Shown in pieces: positions 16,668 through 26,620 of a stretch of DNA of 64,000 nucleotides. Source of the DNA: Cranoglanis bouderius (lineage: Eukaryota > Chordata > Actinopteri > Siluriformes > Cranoglanididae). Below the pieces are notes generated by a model. That model saw only the letters and a program-made list of their open reading frames with translations, was not told the origin of the DNA and did no database searches. Within the stretch, counting starts at the first letter, position 1; each line of letters opens with the position of its first letter. Both the position numbers and the translations under genes were made by a program. Location of the stretch: contig CM042551.1 of the NCBI GenBank assembly GCA_023630585.1, positions 1,335,001 through 1,399,000 of the forward strand, read 5' to 3'.

Positions 16668-18778
16668 GTGCAGGGGAAGAGTGGAGACAGGGTGGGTTTC
16701 TTTCCCGCTAATTTTGTACAGAGAGTGCGTCCAGGTGAGAGCGTGTGGAGAGTCATGCAGGGTGTCCATGGCGACCGACAAATGGGTCACATGACTGTTA
16801 AGGAAGATCAGGTAACACAAAATACACACACACACACACACACACACATACACACACATATACCGTATATAGACAGACAAATAGACATAAGTGTGTAAGT
16901 GTATAAGTGTATTTGTGTATAAGTGTATAAGTGTATTTGTGTATAAGTGTATAAGTGTATAAGTGTATTTGTGTATAAGTGTATTTGTGTATAAGTGTAT
17001 AAGTGTATTTGTGTATAAGTGTATTTGTGTATGTGTATAAGTGTATAAGTGTATAAGTGTATTTGTGTATAAGTGTATAAGTGTATAAGTGTATAAGTGT
17101 ATTTGTGTATGTGTATAAGTGTATAAGTGTATAAGTGTATTTGTGTATAAGTGTATAAGTGTATTTGTGTATAAGTGTATAAGTGTATAAGTGTATAAGT
17201 GTATTTGTGTATGTGTATAAGTGTATAAGTGTATAAGTGTATAAGTGTATTTGTGTATAAGTGTATAAGTGTATTTGTGTATAAGTGTATAAGTGTATAA
17301 GAGAATAAGTGTATTTGTGTATAAGTGTATTTGTGTATAAGTGTATAAGTGTATAAGTGTATTTGTGTATAAGTGTATAAGTGTATAAGTGTATAAGTGT
17401 ATTTGTGTATAAGTGTATTTGTGTATAAGTGTATTTGTGTATAAGTGTATTTGTGTATGTGTATAAGTGTATAAGTGTATAAGTGTATAAGTGTACACAC
17501 CCCTACACTAATACTCTGTTGAAGCAGCTTTTGATGTTATTACACCCCTCAGTGATTTTGGGGAAGAGTCTATCAGAGTGGAACATCTTTACTCTGCAAT
17601 ATTTTCCCTCTCTTTCTTACAAAAACATTCCAGATCCATCAGATTGTGGGGGCGTGTCCTGTGCACAGCCTGCTTCAGGTCACCTCACAGATATTTAGTT
17701 GGATTCAGGTCTGGACTCTGGTTCGATCATTTAAAAACACTGATCCTCTTCCTTTGTTGACGTGGATGTGTGCTTTGGGTCATTGTCCTGCTGAAAGGTG
17801 AAATTCCTTTTCATCTTCAGCTCACTAGCAGACACCTGAAGGTTCTGCACTAAAATCGGCTGGTATTTGTAGATATTCGTGATTCCCTCCACCTTGATAA
17901 AAAGCCCCAGTTCTGGCTGAAGAAAAGCAGCCCTAAAGCATGATGCTGCCACCACCATGCTTCACCGTGGGGATGGTGTTCTTTTGGTGACACAAGAGAA
18001 TGTTGTCGCATGCAGAGAGTAATCGGTACTTGTCAGATGTTCCTCCAGCTCCTTTAATGTTGCCGTAGGTCTCCTGGCAGCCTCCCTGGTGAGTTTTTGT
18101 CTTGTCCTCTTAGAAATTCTTGAGGGACGTCGTGTTCTCGGTGATGTCACTGTAGTGCTCATACTTGTTGATGATGGCCTTCACAGTGTTCCATGTTGTT
18201 TTAGACCCCTCTCCTGATCGATATGTTTCAACAAGTGAGATCCCGTACATGCTCTGTAAGCTCCTTCAGGACCACGGCTTCAGCAGTCAGATGAAACCAA
18301 GAAGATGTGAAAGCACATCCTACAGAAACAGCTGGTCTTTATTTGGTGTTGATCAGAATAATTTCATTGATGACAGCTGTATGATAATTACTTCTGAACA
18401 TGAGATTGAATGTGATTGGTTTCATTATTATTATTATTATTTTTTTTACATCACAAAATCACTGAGATTGTAATAGGGGGTGTGTAGACTTTTTATATCC
18501 ACTGTATTCGATAAATAATGTTATAATGATTATAATTAAAAAATAATAACACAGGTTGTAAATTACACCATCCAGGCTAATTGAGAACTTTAATTAATAA
18601 TGAAATCATCCTTTAGTTTTATTTATACGTGATGAGAAAATAAGTGTCCCGTTTTCTGCGTTGTGTTTCGTCCCTGTAGATCTGCGTGGGGAAAAAGGAG
18701 GACAGTGACGGATACGTGAAGCTGTGCAGCGGGAAGAAGCGAGGCCTGGTGCCCACACACTCTCTGGAGGAAATTTAA
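8648..18778 (+). CDS. stac2: STAC2, SH3 and cysteine-rich domain protein 2 (complete, 11 coding exons)
   Basis: Adaptor that binds CaV1 channels at the membrane and slows their inactivation; STAC3 is the muscle paralogue. Coding exons: 8648-8740, 10192-10483, 12096-12190, 12697-12778, 13005-13117, 14368-14440, 15602-15654, 15769-15848, 16101-16152, 16674-16811, 18680-18778. They total 1170 nt, 389 aa, with phases consistent throughout. Residues 1-106 include the conserved FMRSKSVENFFQRS block. A C1 zinc finger (about 107-158) shows HX12CX2CX13CX2CX4HX2C. A variable linker holds SRSSFGSVSESPTRSL. SH3-1 (about 276-333) carries ALYKF, EEWWKGK and GFFPANFV; a second, weaker SH3 follows to the C-terminus (KKRGLVP). 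The human protein is about 411 aa. STAC2 rather than STAC1/3 rests on linker similarity and the FBXL20 neighbour. Confidence 0.93.
8741..10191 (+). other. STAC2 intron 1
   Basis: Starts with a (CA)n run at 8753-8800 and ends with CT-rich sequence at 10078-10190 serving as the pyrimidine tract. The middle (about 8850-10010) is unique-looking non-coding sequence in which I recognise nothing. Confidence 0.7.
10647..10705 (+). repeat. Dispersed repeat family R1, copy B (short)
   Basis: Only the first ~60 bases of the family are present, from TTGAATTCTGGATTGTGATT to the TTTTCTATAACAGCAG block. It lies in STAC2 intron 2. Confidence 0.7.
10835..12093. repeat. 1.26-kb TGTC/TGTG compound array in STAC2 intron 2
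   Basis: Composed of TGTCTGTC, TGTGTGTC and occasional TATGTGTC or GACTGTC units, with higher-order blocks such as the one ending GTGTGACTGTCTGTCTG repeated several times. It runs up to the acceptor TAG at 12093-12095. Few stop codons occur on the plus strand, so long artefactual reading frames appear. Confidence 0.95.
12250..12656. repeat. 32-bp minisatellite in STAC2 intron 3, about 12.5 copies
   Basis: The unit starts TGCTAAATAGTGCACACTAC and continues AGGAGAGAAGCA. Two main variants, AAATAG and AAGTAG, are partly segregated: AAATAG to the left and AAGTAG to the right, as expected from local duplication. Ends 40 bases before the acceptor at 12697. Confidence 0.96.
12779..13190. repeat. 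(GT)n runs around STAC2 exon 5
   Basis: Runs at 12779-12853 (the intron 4 donor GT is the first unit), 12972-12997 (just before the exon 5 acceptor) and 13121-13190 (just after the exon 5 donor). Exon 5 is thus flanked on both sides by GT repeats. Confidence 0.95.
13310..14270. repeat. 21-bp minisatellite in STAC2 intron 5, about 45 copies
   Basis: Unit ATTAATGAGTGTGTAACGCA plus T, with ATCAATG, TGCAAC, AATGCAT and ACACAT variants. A longer block (about 13540-13600) recurs near 13985-14045, a higher-order duplication. The period is a multiple of three and the unit lacks stops in some frames of both strands. That explains the 100-240-codon open frames here, which I reject as genes. Confidence 0.96.
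14496..15250 (+). pseudogene. Tc1-like transposon remnant 1 in STAC2 intron 6
   Basis: Starts with a Tc1-type terminal sequence (TACAGTGTGTTCAGAAAGTA). The N-terminal helix-turn-helix part of a Tc1 transposase begins at the ATG at 14861 (LPEELRDRIVSRYRSGEG, then a stop). It continues in another frame with VASMILKWKKFGTT and GRPAKLSDRWRRALV. The catalytic half and right end are missing. Inactive. Confidence 0.8.
15517..15576. repeat. (CA)n microsatellite in STAC2 intron 6
   Basis: CA run 25 bases upstream of the intron 6 acceptor; the tract TGTCTCTTCTCACAG lies between. Confidence 0.95.
15861..16050. repeat. Facing (GT)n and (CA)n tracts in STAC2 intron 8
   Basis: GT run at about 15861-15910 begins 12 bases after the donor at 15849. 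A CA run at about 15988-16050 lies 50 bases before the exon at 16101. The two are complementary in the transcript and could form a long hairpin across this 252-base intron. Confidence 0.9.
16427..16560 (+). repeat. Short dispersed repeat R2, copy 1
   Basis: Begins AAAAAAGAATGAGAGAACAC and continues with CTTCTTC..ATC-TTCAGGAAATT..ACAACTTCCTGT..GGAATA..TAGTTC. A diverged second copy in the same orientation is at 43668-43760 in OSBPL7. Origin unknown. Confidence 0.6.
16605..16670. repeat. GT/TTTGTG repeat before STAC2 exon 10
   Basis: GTGTTTGTGTGTG run that leads directly into the CAG acceptor at 16671-16673, with no separate pyrimidine tract. Confidence 0.93.
16886..17496. repeat. GTATAAGT/GTATTTGT minisatellite in STAC2 intron 10
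   Basis: 8-bp units GTGTATAA and GTGTATTT in irregular order, with a few GTATGTGTATAA insertions, about 600 bp. Free of stops in two minus-strand frames, which gives false 230-310-codon ORFs. Confidence 0.95.
17493..18510 (-). pseudogene. Tc1-like transposon remnant 2 in STAC2 intron 10
   Basis: Ends are inverted: ACACACCCCTACAC at the left and GGGGGTGTGTAGAC at the right. The minus strand encodes broken Tc1 transposase pieces. One, about 17962-18162, has a KRTRQKLTREAARRP-type DNA-binding segment. The other, about 17731-17958, carries FTFQQDNDPKHTS, the second catalytic Asp block. Frameshifts separate them. The family differs from remnants 1 and 3 by its termini. Confidence 0.75.
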
Positions 18779-18805
18779 CACACGTCACACACTCCATACT
18801 GACCC

Positions 18806-18811
18806 AATAAA
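18806..18811 (+). terminator. Candidate STAC2 polyadenylation signal
   Basis: AATAAATAAAAA 28 bases after the STAC2 stop codon. A further candidate could lie downstream, so a longer 3' UTR is possible. Confidence 0.5.
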
Positions 18812-18997
18812 TAAAAACCTGATGCTAAAAATACTGAAATCTGAAATGAAGCGATGAAGCGGTGAAGCGGTGAAGCGAGCGCCTTCACTCTGAGAGGATC
18901 TGAGATGACGAAGAGGCTAAAGCATGTGATTATGTCAAGTGGATTGTTGTGATATAATACAGAAGTGTGTAACCAAACCAATGTGTAGTGTCTCTGA

Positions 18998-18999
18998 TT

Positions 19000-19043
<44 letters not shown>

Positions 19044-19827
19044 TCATAGACACACTACACTGATTACAGATTAAAATTAAAGTAAAAATATATCTCTGGA
19101 AATAATTAACAAAGAATAACTGGTAATCTGTGAATGCTGACTAGCTTGCATTAAAAGCTAGCTTAACATAAACTAAAAGCTAGCTCGTAGCTCAATAACA
19201 CAAGATATTAAATATAACTAACGGGCTAGTATTACACCAAAGGTTCATCAGCTTAACGGAAAATGCTAAATAGTCAACTCGGTGAACGTACTGTGTAATT
19301 TTCTGATCAGACTAGATCAGATTGGTGGATTAGCACGGTTGTTTGTGAGTCAACTCACAAATTTAGGCTTTAGGTGAATTAGCTAGCTAGCTTAGTTTTG
19401 TCATTAGCTGCCTTACAAATCATTTATACTCCGGACAATTTGTGTGCTGAAAGTGTGAGTGTTGCTTGAAAATATAACGCTAGCTCTCTGCTAACATTGC
19501 AACGTATTACTGCTACATGCTAGATTGTTAGCTAGCCACCTCTAGCATGTTTGCTAACCTTTTCATTTGTAGCTAAGCTACATGAAGAGCTTGCTAACTG
19601 GAGCGACCTAGCTAAACATGTCTCTTTCACACACTGCTGGTGTAGTCAGATTTCTGGACTCGACTGTGTGTGTGTATGTGTGTGTATGTGTGTATGTGTG
19701 TGTGTGTGTATGTGTGTGTGTGTGTGTGTGAGACTTTGATATATGCTGCTTTGTGCTTTAAGCTATGGCTTAATTTAGACAGATTTATTTCTGACCGACC
19801 TCGTTTTAATGTTCCTTACGTTCAAGG

Positions 19828-19874
<47 letters not shown>

Positions 19875-20040
19875 TAATCAGGGCACAAAAGCGGGTCATA
19901 TCTAACAGATGATAAATGGGCGTGTCAGTTTGAGTGGACAGAAGAATAAACTGAGGACTTTTTAATTTAATTTGCTTAAAAATGATATTTAACACCAAAA
20001 TGGCTTTAACATATGGACACTTCATGTACACGAGCTGTAT
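18998..20040. other. Intergenic sequence downstream of STAC2
   Basis: CA run at 18998-19041, GT-rich runs at 19660-19730 and 19829-19873, and a stretch at 19130-19620 unusually rich in GCTAGC/AGCTAG words. No coding potential recognised. Confidence 0.6.
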
Positions 20041-20084
20041 TAATAATTATATGACGGAGTGACGTTAAATCAACATGGCCGACA

Positions 20085-21190
20085 ATCAAGCTCCATCAGG
20101 TTGGATGGGGAGCGTCGGTGCACAGCCATTTTCAGATCTCTCCAGAGATGTTCAATCGGGTTCGAGTCTGGGCTCTGGCTGGGCCACTCGAGGACATTCA
20201 CAGAGTTGTCCCGTAGCCACTCCTTTGTTATCTTGGCTGTGTTCTTAGGGTCGTTGTCCTGTTGGAAGATGAACCTTTGCCCCAGTCTGAGGTCCAGAGC
20301 GCTCTGGAGCAGGTTTTCATCAAGGATGTGTCTGTACATTGCTGCATTCATCTTTCCCTCGATCCTGACTAGTTTCCCAGTTCCTGCCGCTGAAAAACAT
20401 CCCCACAGCATGATGCTGCCACCACCATGCTTCACTGTAGGGATGGTATTGGCCAGGTGATGAGCGGTGCCTGGTTTCCTCCAGACATGACGCTTGCTAT
20501 TCAGGCCAAAGAGTTAAATTTTTGTTTCTCATGGTCTGAGAGTCCTTCAGGTGCCTTTTGGCAAACTCCAGGTGGGCTGTCATGTGCCTTTTACTGAGGA
20601 GTGGCTTCCGTCTGGCCACTCTACCATACAGATCTGATTGGTGGAGTGCTGCAGAGAAGGTGGTTCTTCTGGAAGGTTCTCCTCTCTCCATAGAGAAATG
20701 CTGGAGCTCTGTCAGAGTGACCATCGGGTCCTTGGTCAACTCCCTGGCTAAGGCCCTTCTCCCCCGATCGCTCAGTGAAGTGCTGGTGGTTCCAAACTTC
20801 TTCCATTTACGGATGATGGAGGCCACTGTGCTCATTGGGACCTTCAATGCTGCAGAGATTTTTCTGTACCCTTCCCCAGATCTGTGCCTCGATACAATCC
20901 TGTCTCGGAGGTCTACAGACAATTCCTTGGACTTCATGGCTTGGTTTGTGCTCTGACATGCACTGTTAACTGTGGGACCTTATATAGACAGGTGTGTGCC
21001 TTTCCAAATCATGTCCAATCAACTGAATTTACCACAGGTGGACTCCAATCAAGCTGTAGAAACATCTCAAGGATGGTCAGTGGAAGCAGGATGTACCTGA
21101 GCTCAGTTTTGAGTGTCATGGCAAATGCTGTGAATACTTATGTACGTGATTTTTTTCGTTTTTTATTTTTAATAAATTTGCAAAGATTTC
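20085..21190 (-). pseudogene. Tc1-like transposon remnant 3, largest transposase relic in the window
   Basis: Minus strand. The transposase starts at 20937 (MKSKELSVDLRDRIVSRHRS) and keeps its HTH domain (STVASIIRKWKKFGTT, RRALARELTKDP) to about 20500. It continues in another frame as GLNSKRHVWRK, then KHGGGSIMLWGCFSAAGTGK, FIFQQDNDPKNT (second catalytic Asp) and SPDSNPIEHLW (catalytic Glu). About two dozen bases around 20525 that should hold the WSDE-type block are gone, removing the first catalytic Asp and shifting the frame. The C-terminus and left terminal repeat are truncated near 20085. Not functional. Confidence 0.85.
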
Positions 21191-22380
21191 AAACAAACTT
21201 CAAACAACATTAGAGTTATCACTAACCTTAAGCTAAGCTACTCGCTGTTGTGCGCTGTTGTTGTTGCTGCGCTGCAATTTCAGTCCAAAATGCTGCAGGA
21301 ATGTTAGAAGGTCACTACAGTAGAACAGAACCAGAACCTGCTCTGACAGCACAAACAAAACGCACGCTTTCACGGAGGCGTCCGTGTTTTTTTTTTTTTT
21401 CCACACGTGGATTGTGTTGTGGTGGGAAATGACATCATCACGAACTTGCGCGTTACAGCTTACAAAACACCACGGACGCAGCATAAATACAAAGAAACAA
21501 CCTGAGGTCATGTGTTATCGCCGGTGACATCACTGTGACATCACTGTGACATCACTGTGACAATTCAAAACCGGGAATTACGAGGAACCAGGATTCAAAT
21601 ACGTGGAAAGCGAGAACACGATACACACGAAATACCTCAGACAGAAAGAAACAGTGAAGGAGCCGAGAATACACAAACAAACTACTCACACAGGGTTGCC
21701 AGGTCTTCAGAATTGTTTTTTTTTTAAACCTAAATACTTCTTAGGAAACCACACAAACATACCTGAAACAAACCCAAAATGCTCAGGCATTTAACAAAGT
21801 GAGAAACGCATGATTGTCTGTGCAGGTCACTGTGGTGTGCACGCATTTCTGATTTCTGCAATACGCATTTTCATCATCGCCCGATACGAGCACAATCCAC
21901 GCTTTTCTTCTCCCAGTCTTTACAATATATTTTACGACAGAAATGCTTGTGTGTGTCATATAATCAGAGTCCCTCCAGGATTTCGCGAATTTGCGATCGC
22001 AGAAATGGACGCAAAATCAAGCAATACTCACAGGATCTTGCAATTTTTCTAAATTAACCTTGGATCTTCCGCAGATTTGAGCCGAGACGCGTCATGTGAC
22101 GTCATCACAACGCGCATTCGGCCAACGCCCCCGTCACTCTGTTTGTTTCCTGATTGTGTTCACCTGTTTTGTGTTCCGCTATAAAGACGGTTAAATATAA
22201 GACTGCAGTAAAACGGATAAACTCTGACTCCGTGCTTAGATTAGCGTAGAAATTTGATATTTACTTGAAATTTTCACTCAGCAGATAAATTCCTCCATGT
22301 TATGTAATGTTTTTATATTTTATGGACATTTAAGCAGCTAAAAAAGAGGTCGTGTACACGTTACAGGCCTGGGAGCTTCC
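21191..22380. other. Intergenic sequence, no gene recognised
   Basis: Contains three copies of a short ATCACTGTGAC unit (21527-21560). A segment (about 21965-22130) has the look of a dispersed repeat found in fish (CCCTCCAGGATTTCGCGA..). No supported exon. Confidence 0.5.
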
Positions 22381-22409
22381 GAACGCTGCAGTGTGTATCA
22401 GCTGTACTG

Positions 22410-22469
<60 letters not shown>

Positions 22470-22545
22470 TCCCCAAGCAGTCCAGCTGCTCTCAGACAAT
22501 GTAAAAATAGAACAGCAGAGACATAGACATAGTGCATGTGCATAT

Positions 22546-22583
<38 letters not shown>
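22410..22583. repeat. Two (GT)n microsatellites
   Basis: GT runs at about 22410-22468 and 22549-22583 in intergenic sequence. Confidence 0.95.
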
Positions 22584-22586
<3 letters not shown>

Positions 22587-22887
22587 TCCAGCAGTGTGTC
22601 ACCTCCTGCTATGTTTAGTGTGATTATTTATTGCTTCCTGTGCTCTCCTCAGTCATCACCGCACTGATGTGATACTTACATATTTATTTATTCTGATATT
22701 TTTCAACATACTTTTTATGCAAATGTATGCAAATTTCTCTCAGCAGGTTTACAGAGTCTCAGTGGGGGAAATCAGGCACGTCTGCTTCGTTCGCAGAGTA
22801 GCTCTGTTTATATCCTGATCCCTTAATTACAGCTACAACTGATTAAGCGTTAACACGGATCCTGTGGGCTGAATATAAGAGCGAATT

Positions 22888-23278
22888 CTGGCCGTTTCTA
22901 TGGTAACAGCTCGTTCACAGGGGCGTGTACAGCGGACGCTCAGCACATACCGATTGAAACACGTGTCGAATCACTGATATGCTGAGGTTTGCTTAGAGTA
23001 AGGAGGAGTTTATTTAACATGTATGGAAGGAGTCTCCAGTGTCGGCGCTGTGGAGCAGTCAGAGGTGAAGCTGTAACTTGAGGAGAGAGAATAAAGAGAG
23101 GGCTGGAGAGGGAACGACTGTTTATAGCTGCTGTAACGTAAGCGAGAACTGAAACTAAATCCTTTCACTGAACGTTAAATGTAACTATAAACAGATAAAA
23201 AGTATGTGTCATTCTTTAATAACTACATGAATGGTAATTGTTAGCAAACTGTTGTGGTGTAAGAGGAATAAAACACCT
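22888..23278 (+). repeat. Dispersed repeat family R1, copy C
   Basis: Shares CGTGTACAGCGGACGCTC, GGAAGGAGTCTCCAGTGTC, GGGAACGACTGTTTATAGCT and GTAAGAGGAATAAAACAC with copy A, in the same order and strand. Its 5' part is shortened. Confidence 0.75.
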
Positions 23279-23756
23279 TTACGGTGTGTAGTATCAGCTT
23301 CTACACTCGTTTCATTGCCCGCTCCATTTATCCCCTCAGTGTGACTCTTCAGAAGTAAATTGGAAGTTTCCAGTCAGTATTCTTTATTATATAGTGTCCA
23401 TAAACTCCACTTACTGCAGATACATATATAGAGATTATGCTAATATGATGCTGATGCTCTGGAATGTGGACATTTTTTCTTGAGAGTGATTTTTGTAGTT
23501 CACTGCCATCGCCACCAGTAAAGAGTATTATGGGATGTTGCTGCAGTGACGTATAGAGGACAGTGTGTTTAGTTTAGATGTATAGATGTGGACCTGAGAG
23601 AGTGAGGGATGTGAGAGAGAGAGACCAAGAGAGAGAAAAGGGGTTTTTGGGTCATCTGTTCCTGAATGTTTCTACAACAGAGCAAAAAATATGATATTGA
23701 TTCACACATTAATCTTCAGTGAGCGCTTTATTCCTGATCAGAGTGGAGAACGAGAA

Positions 23757-23812
23757 CGCCGGATCCCTGGACCGCCGGATCCCTGGACCGCCGGATCCCT
23801 GGACCGCCAGCT
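23757..23812. repeat. 16-bp tandem repeat, about 3 copies
   Basis: Unit GCCGGATCCCTGGACC in a short perfect array. Confidence 0.9.
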
Positions 23813-23819
23813 GGATGAA

Positions 23820-26215
23820 CCATGGTGTCAGTATGTCTGTCAGTTATCTCTTGCATGCTAATAAAATATTAATGTTGTAATTATTAGTGTTTGTTTTGAT
23901 GTGTCAATCTAATGATCTACTTCTCTCACACATTATTAATATCCTATTGTCTTCTAACAGGGACAGGAAGAGCGATTTGGGATGCAAGCCCTCATGTATC
24001 TGCTTTAAGTGTGTCTCTATTGGCTCTCTGTACTCCACACACCACCTGTCCCGGTTTGGAGACCGTCCTCGCCGCAGAACCAAAAGTCCAGGGGGTGGAG
24101 CCGGACCTGTTCCAACTTTTCTTCTGATCCTAACCCGTGACATGCTGTACGGCACAGAACACACGCTTACGTACCGACGCTGAAACACACCGACTCGTCT
24201 CCGCCCCAGGTAGGAGGAGCTGGATCAGGTCTGACTCCACCCCCAGGACTTTTGTTCTGCATACATACAGTACCTCTTGGCATTGTTGTGCCCCTTTTTT
24301 CCTTATAAGGTCATTGTTTGGTGTTCTTATGATTTGTTAGTCTCACCTGATGCTCTTTATAGCCTCTGGGTTACACAGTGCCATCTTACTTCCCTATGCA
24401 TTGTCCCTTGTCTTCATTTTTTAAGTTCCCTTGATGTCTTCTCCTCTATTCGTCCCTAGTTTTGTCCTCTAGCTTCTCATCTAGACTCTGATCCGTCCTT
24501 CGGGTTTCAGCGCGTGCTGCATTTTTATTCAGTGACGTCAAATACGACGTGAACAGCGATCTAAAATGATACCCAACCACCCCATGTGCACTTTCTAGCA
24601 CCTACAGCCCTTATAAAAGCTTTTACTGTAGGAGGACACCATCGGTGCACACTACATAACTTCCCGATTCTTTATTTTTAGCACTTTAGCTCAGCAGCTT
24701 TGTCCAAAACCCCCTTGACCGGACAGGACAGGACCATGATCTCACAGGGAAACACTCCATAACTTGTAGGTCCATCTTTCATTTCCAGCAAGACCTGGCG
24801 ATTTAGGACGCAGCCTTTATAAGGGTTTCATTCCAGTCCATTCTCTGAGTTCAGGAGAAATGAACATTTAGTTTGCATTTGTTTAATAATTAATAGTCTG
24901 TTTAATAATTCAGAGCACATCGTCTGTAAAAGCGTCTGATCTCTTAAAACTCTGTAGGACGTCCTGATGTTCACAGCCCGAGGGGAGGAGGAGAGAGAGA
25001 TTCGGGACACGTCACAGAGTCATACCACAGAAAAGGAGACACAGGAAGTGGTGCTTCTCCCCAGTGGATTTAAACCAGCATCACAGAAACGGACAGGAAG
25101 TGTCCTGGTTTACAGGAGGGACGAGGACACGGTGTTTATTAACTGCAGGATTCAGCAACAAACCAGCAGCAGTGTATTACAGCAGGAGCTCTTCTTTAAA
25201 ATGGACTGGGTGGGGTCATCTTTTAAATTTGGCATTTAATTAAAACTAGAGGATCCGATACACGGTCAGATCAGTATCAGACTCCGATCCCAGCCAAAAG
25301 TGGTGATCGTGATCAGATATCAGAGGAAAAAGGGTTTCAGTATCGGAAAAGAAAGCAGCGTTATGCCATCTCTGATTAAAAGCACTTTATCCATTTTGGA
25401 ATTTATATTCATCTACTTTATTTTAAAAGGTCTTGAATTTATTATTTTATTTATTTTTATTCCATTTTGTATTTTATGTAGACTATCGTCATATTATGTT
25501 CTTGTATTTTCACAATATTTCATTTTATCCTGTGTTCCATTTTCAAAATAATTTATTTTTTTAACCATTTAATTATAAAGCACTTTACACTACCCGTGAT
25601 CTATAAATAAAGTTTCTTCTTATTCACATTTTAACACAAATGTTTTAATATGTGAACAATCATTTACATTTTGTTATGAAATCTTTTTTTTGGGGGGGGG
25701 GGGGGGGGATGGGGTGGTGGTTAAATGCACACTTGAAATTGTATTGCAGTCTTTACACATCTACAAAATGTGTTAATGTTTTTAAATAAATAAATAAAAA
25801 TGCACAAGTTCTTCAAGTTCAGCTTCTGTCCATTTATTATTTTAGTCACACAAGAGATTTACAAAAACTTAAAGCATTGGTTTTCTCAAACTTGCACCAT
25901 AATTAAATCTCAGGTTATTACAGTATATCCATGAAAAATAAATAAATAAACATCAATCAATTCTGCAGCCTGAGTTCAGTGGAGACGATTAATTTTACTA
26001 AAGTGCTTTAATTCAGACGCTGGACATTTATACAGCTTTCATTTTACTTTAAACAAAAAGCAGTGTTTACTTCTTAAATTTGCACCCAGTCAATCCACCG
26101 TGCGCTTAGAAAAACTCAAATCCGCCTTCAAAATTACACCGTTCTATTTTTTTAACTTAAATCGGACTTAATCCCCCCCCAAAAATATATATTTTGGACT
26201 TCATATCATCCTGAG

Positions 26216-26249
<34 letters not shown>

Positions 26250-26289
26250 AACAAAAAGCCGATTTTCTACTTAAACATGTAGTCACGGC
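23820..26289. other. Intergenic sequence between STAC2 and the TFIIIA-like gene
   Basis: Short open frames exist (about 23887-24183 and 24967-25239), but I see no homology, splice structure or codon pattern to support them. A poly-G run lies at 25690-25708 and a poly-A run at 26221-26246. Much of this is probably old repeat. Confidence 0.5.
25833..25838 (-). terminator. Candidate polyadenylation signal of the TFIIIA-like gene
   Basis: TTTATT on the plus strand, AATAAA on the minus strand, about 450 bases after the stop codon. Other AT-rich candidates exist, so low confidence. Confidence 0.25.
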
Positions 26290-26582
26290 TTAACCTTTGA
26301 CCTTTTGAGGGGGTTTGATGTTGAAGAGGTCGCGCAGGTTCACCTCGGGGTCGACGTGGTGTGGGATTTTGCGCTCGTTGAATAATCCGGACAGGTTGGC
26401 CTCCAGCTTGGTGCGGCGAGGGAAGCGCATGCGCAGGGCGAACAGACGCCGGAGATCATCTTCCACCAGAGAGCGCCGGGTTCGACCCTCCAGACGCTTC
26501 TGCCAGCTCTTACTGCTCCGCTTCCGTCTCCGCTGCACAAACAACCAGCGTTTAGTCCCGAGCTCACGTCTCAATTCCACCA

Positions 26583-26620
<38 letters not shown>

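Noticed and set aside
16566..17500. 230-310-codon minus-strand ORFs of YTLIHLYTNT type
   Set aside because: Simple translation of the GTATAAGT array in STAC2 intron 10.
24967..25239. 90-codon plus-strand ORF beginning MFTARGEEEREIRD
   Set aside because: No homology recognised and no flanking splice structure. I could not support it as an exon.
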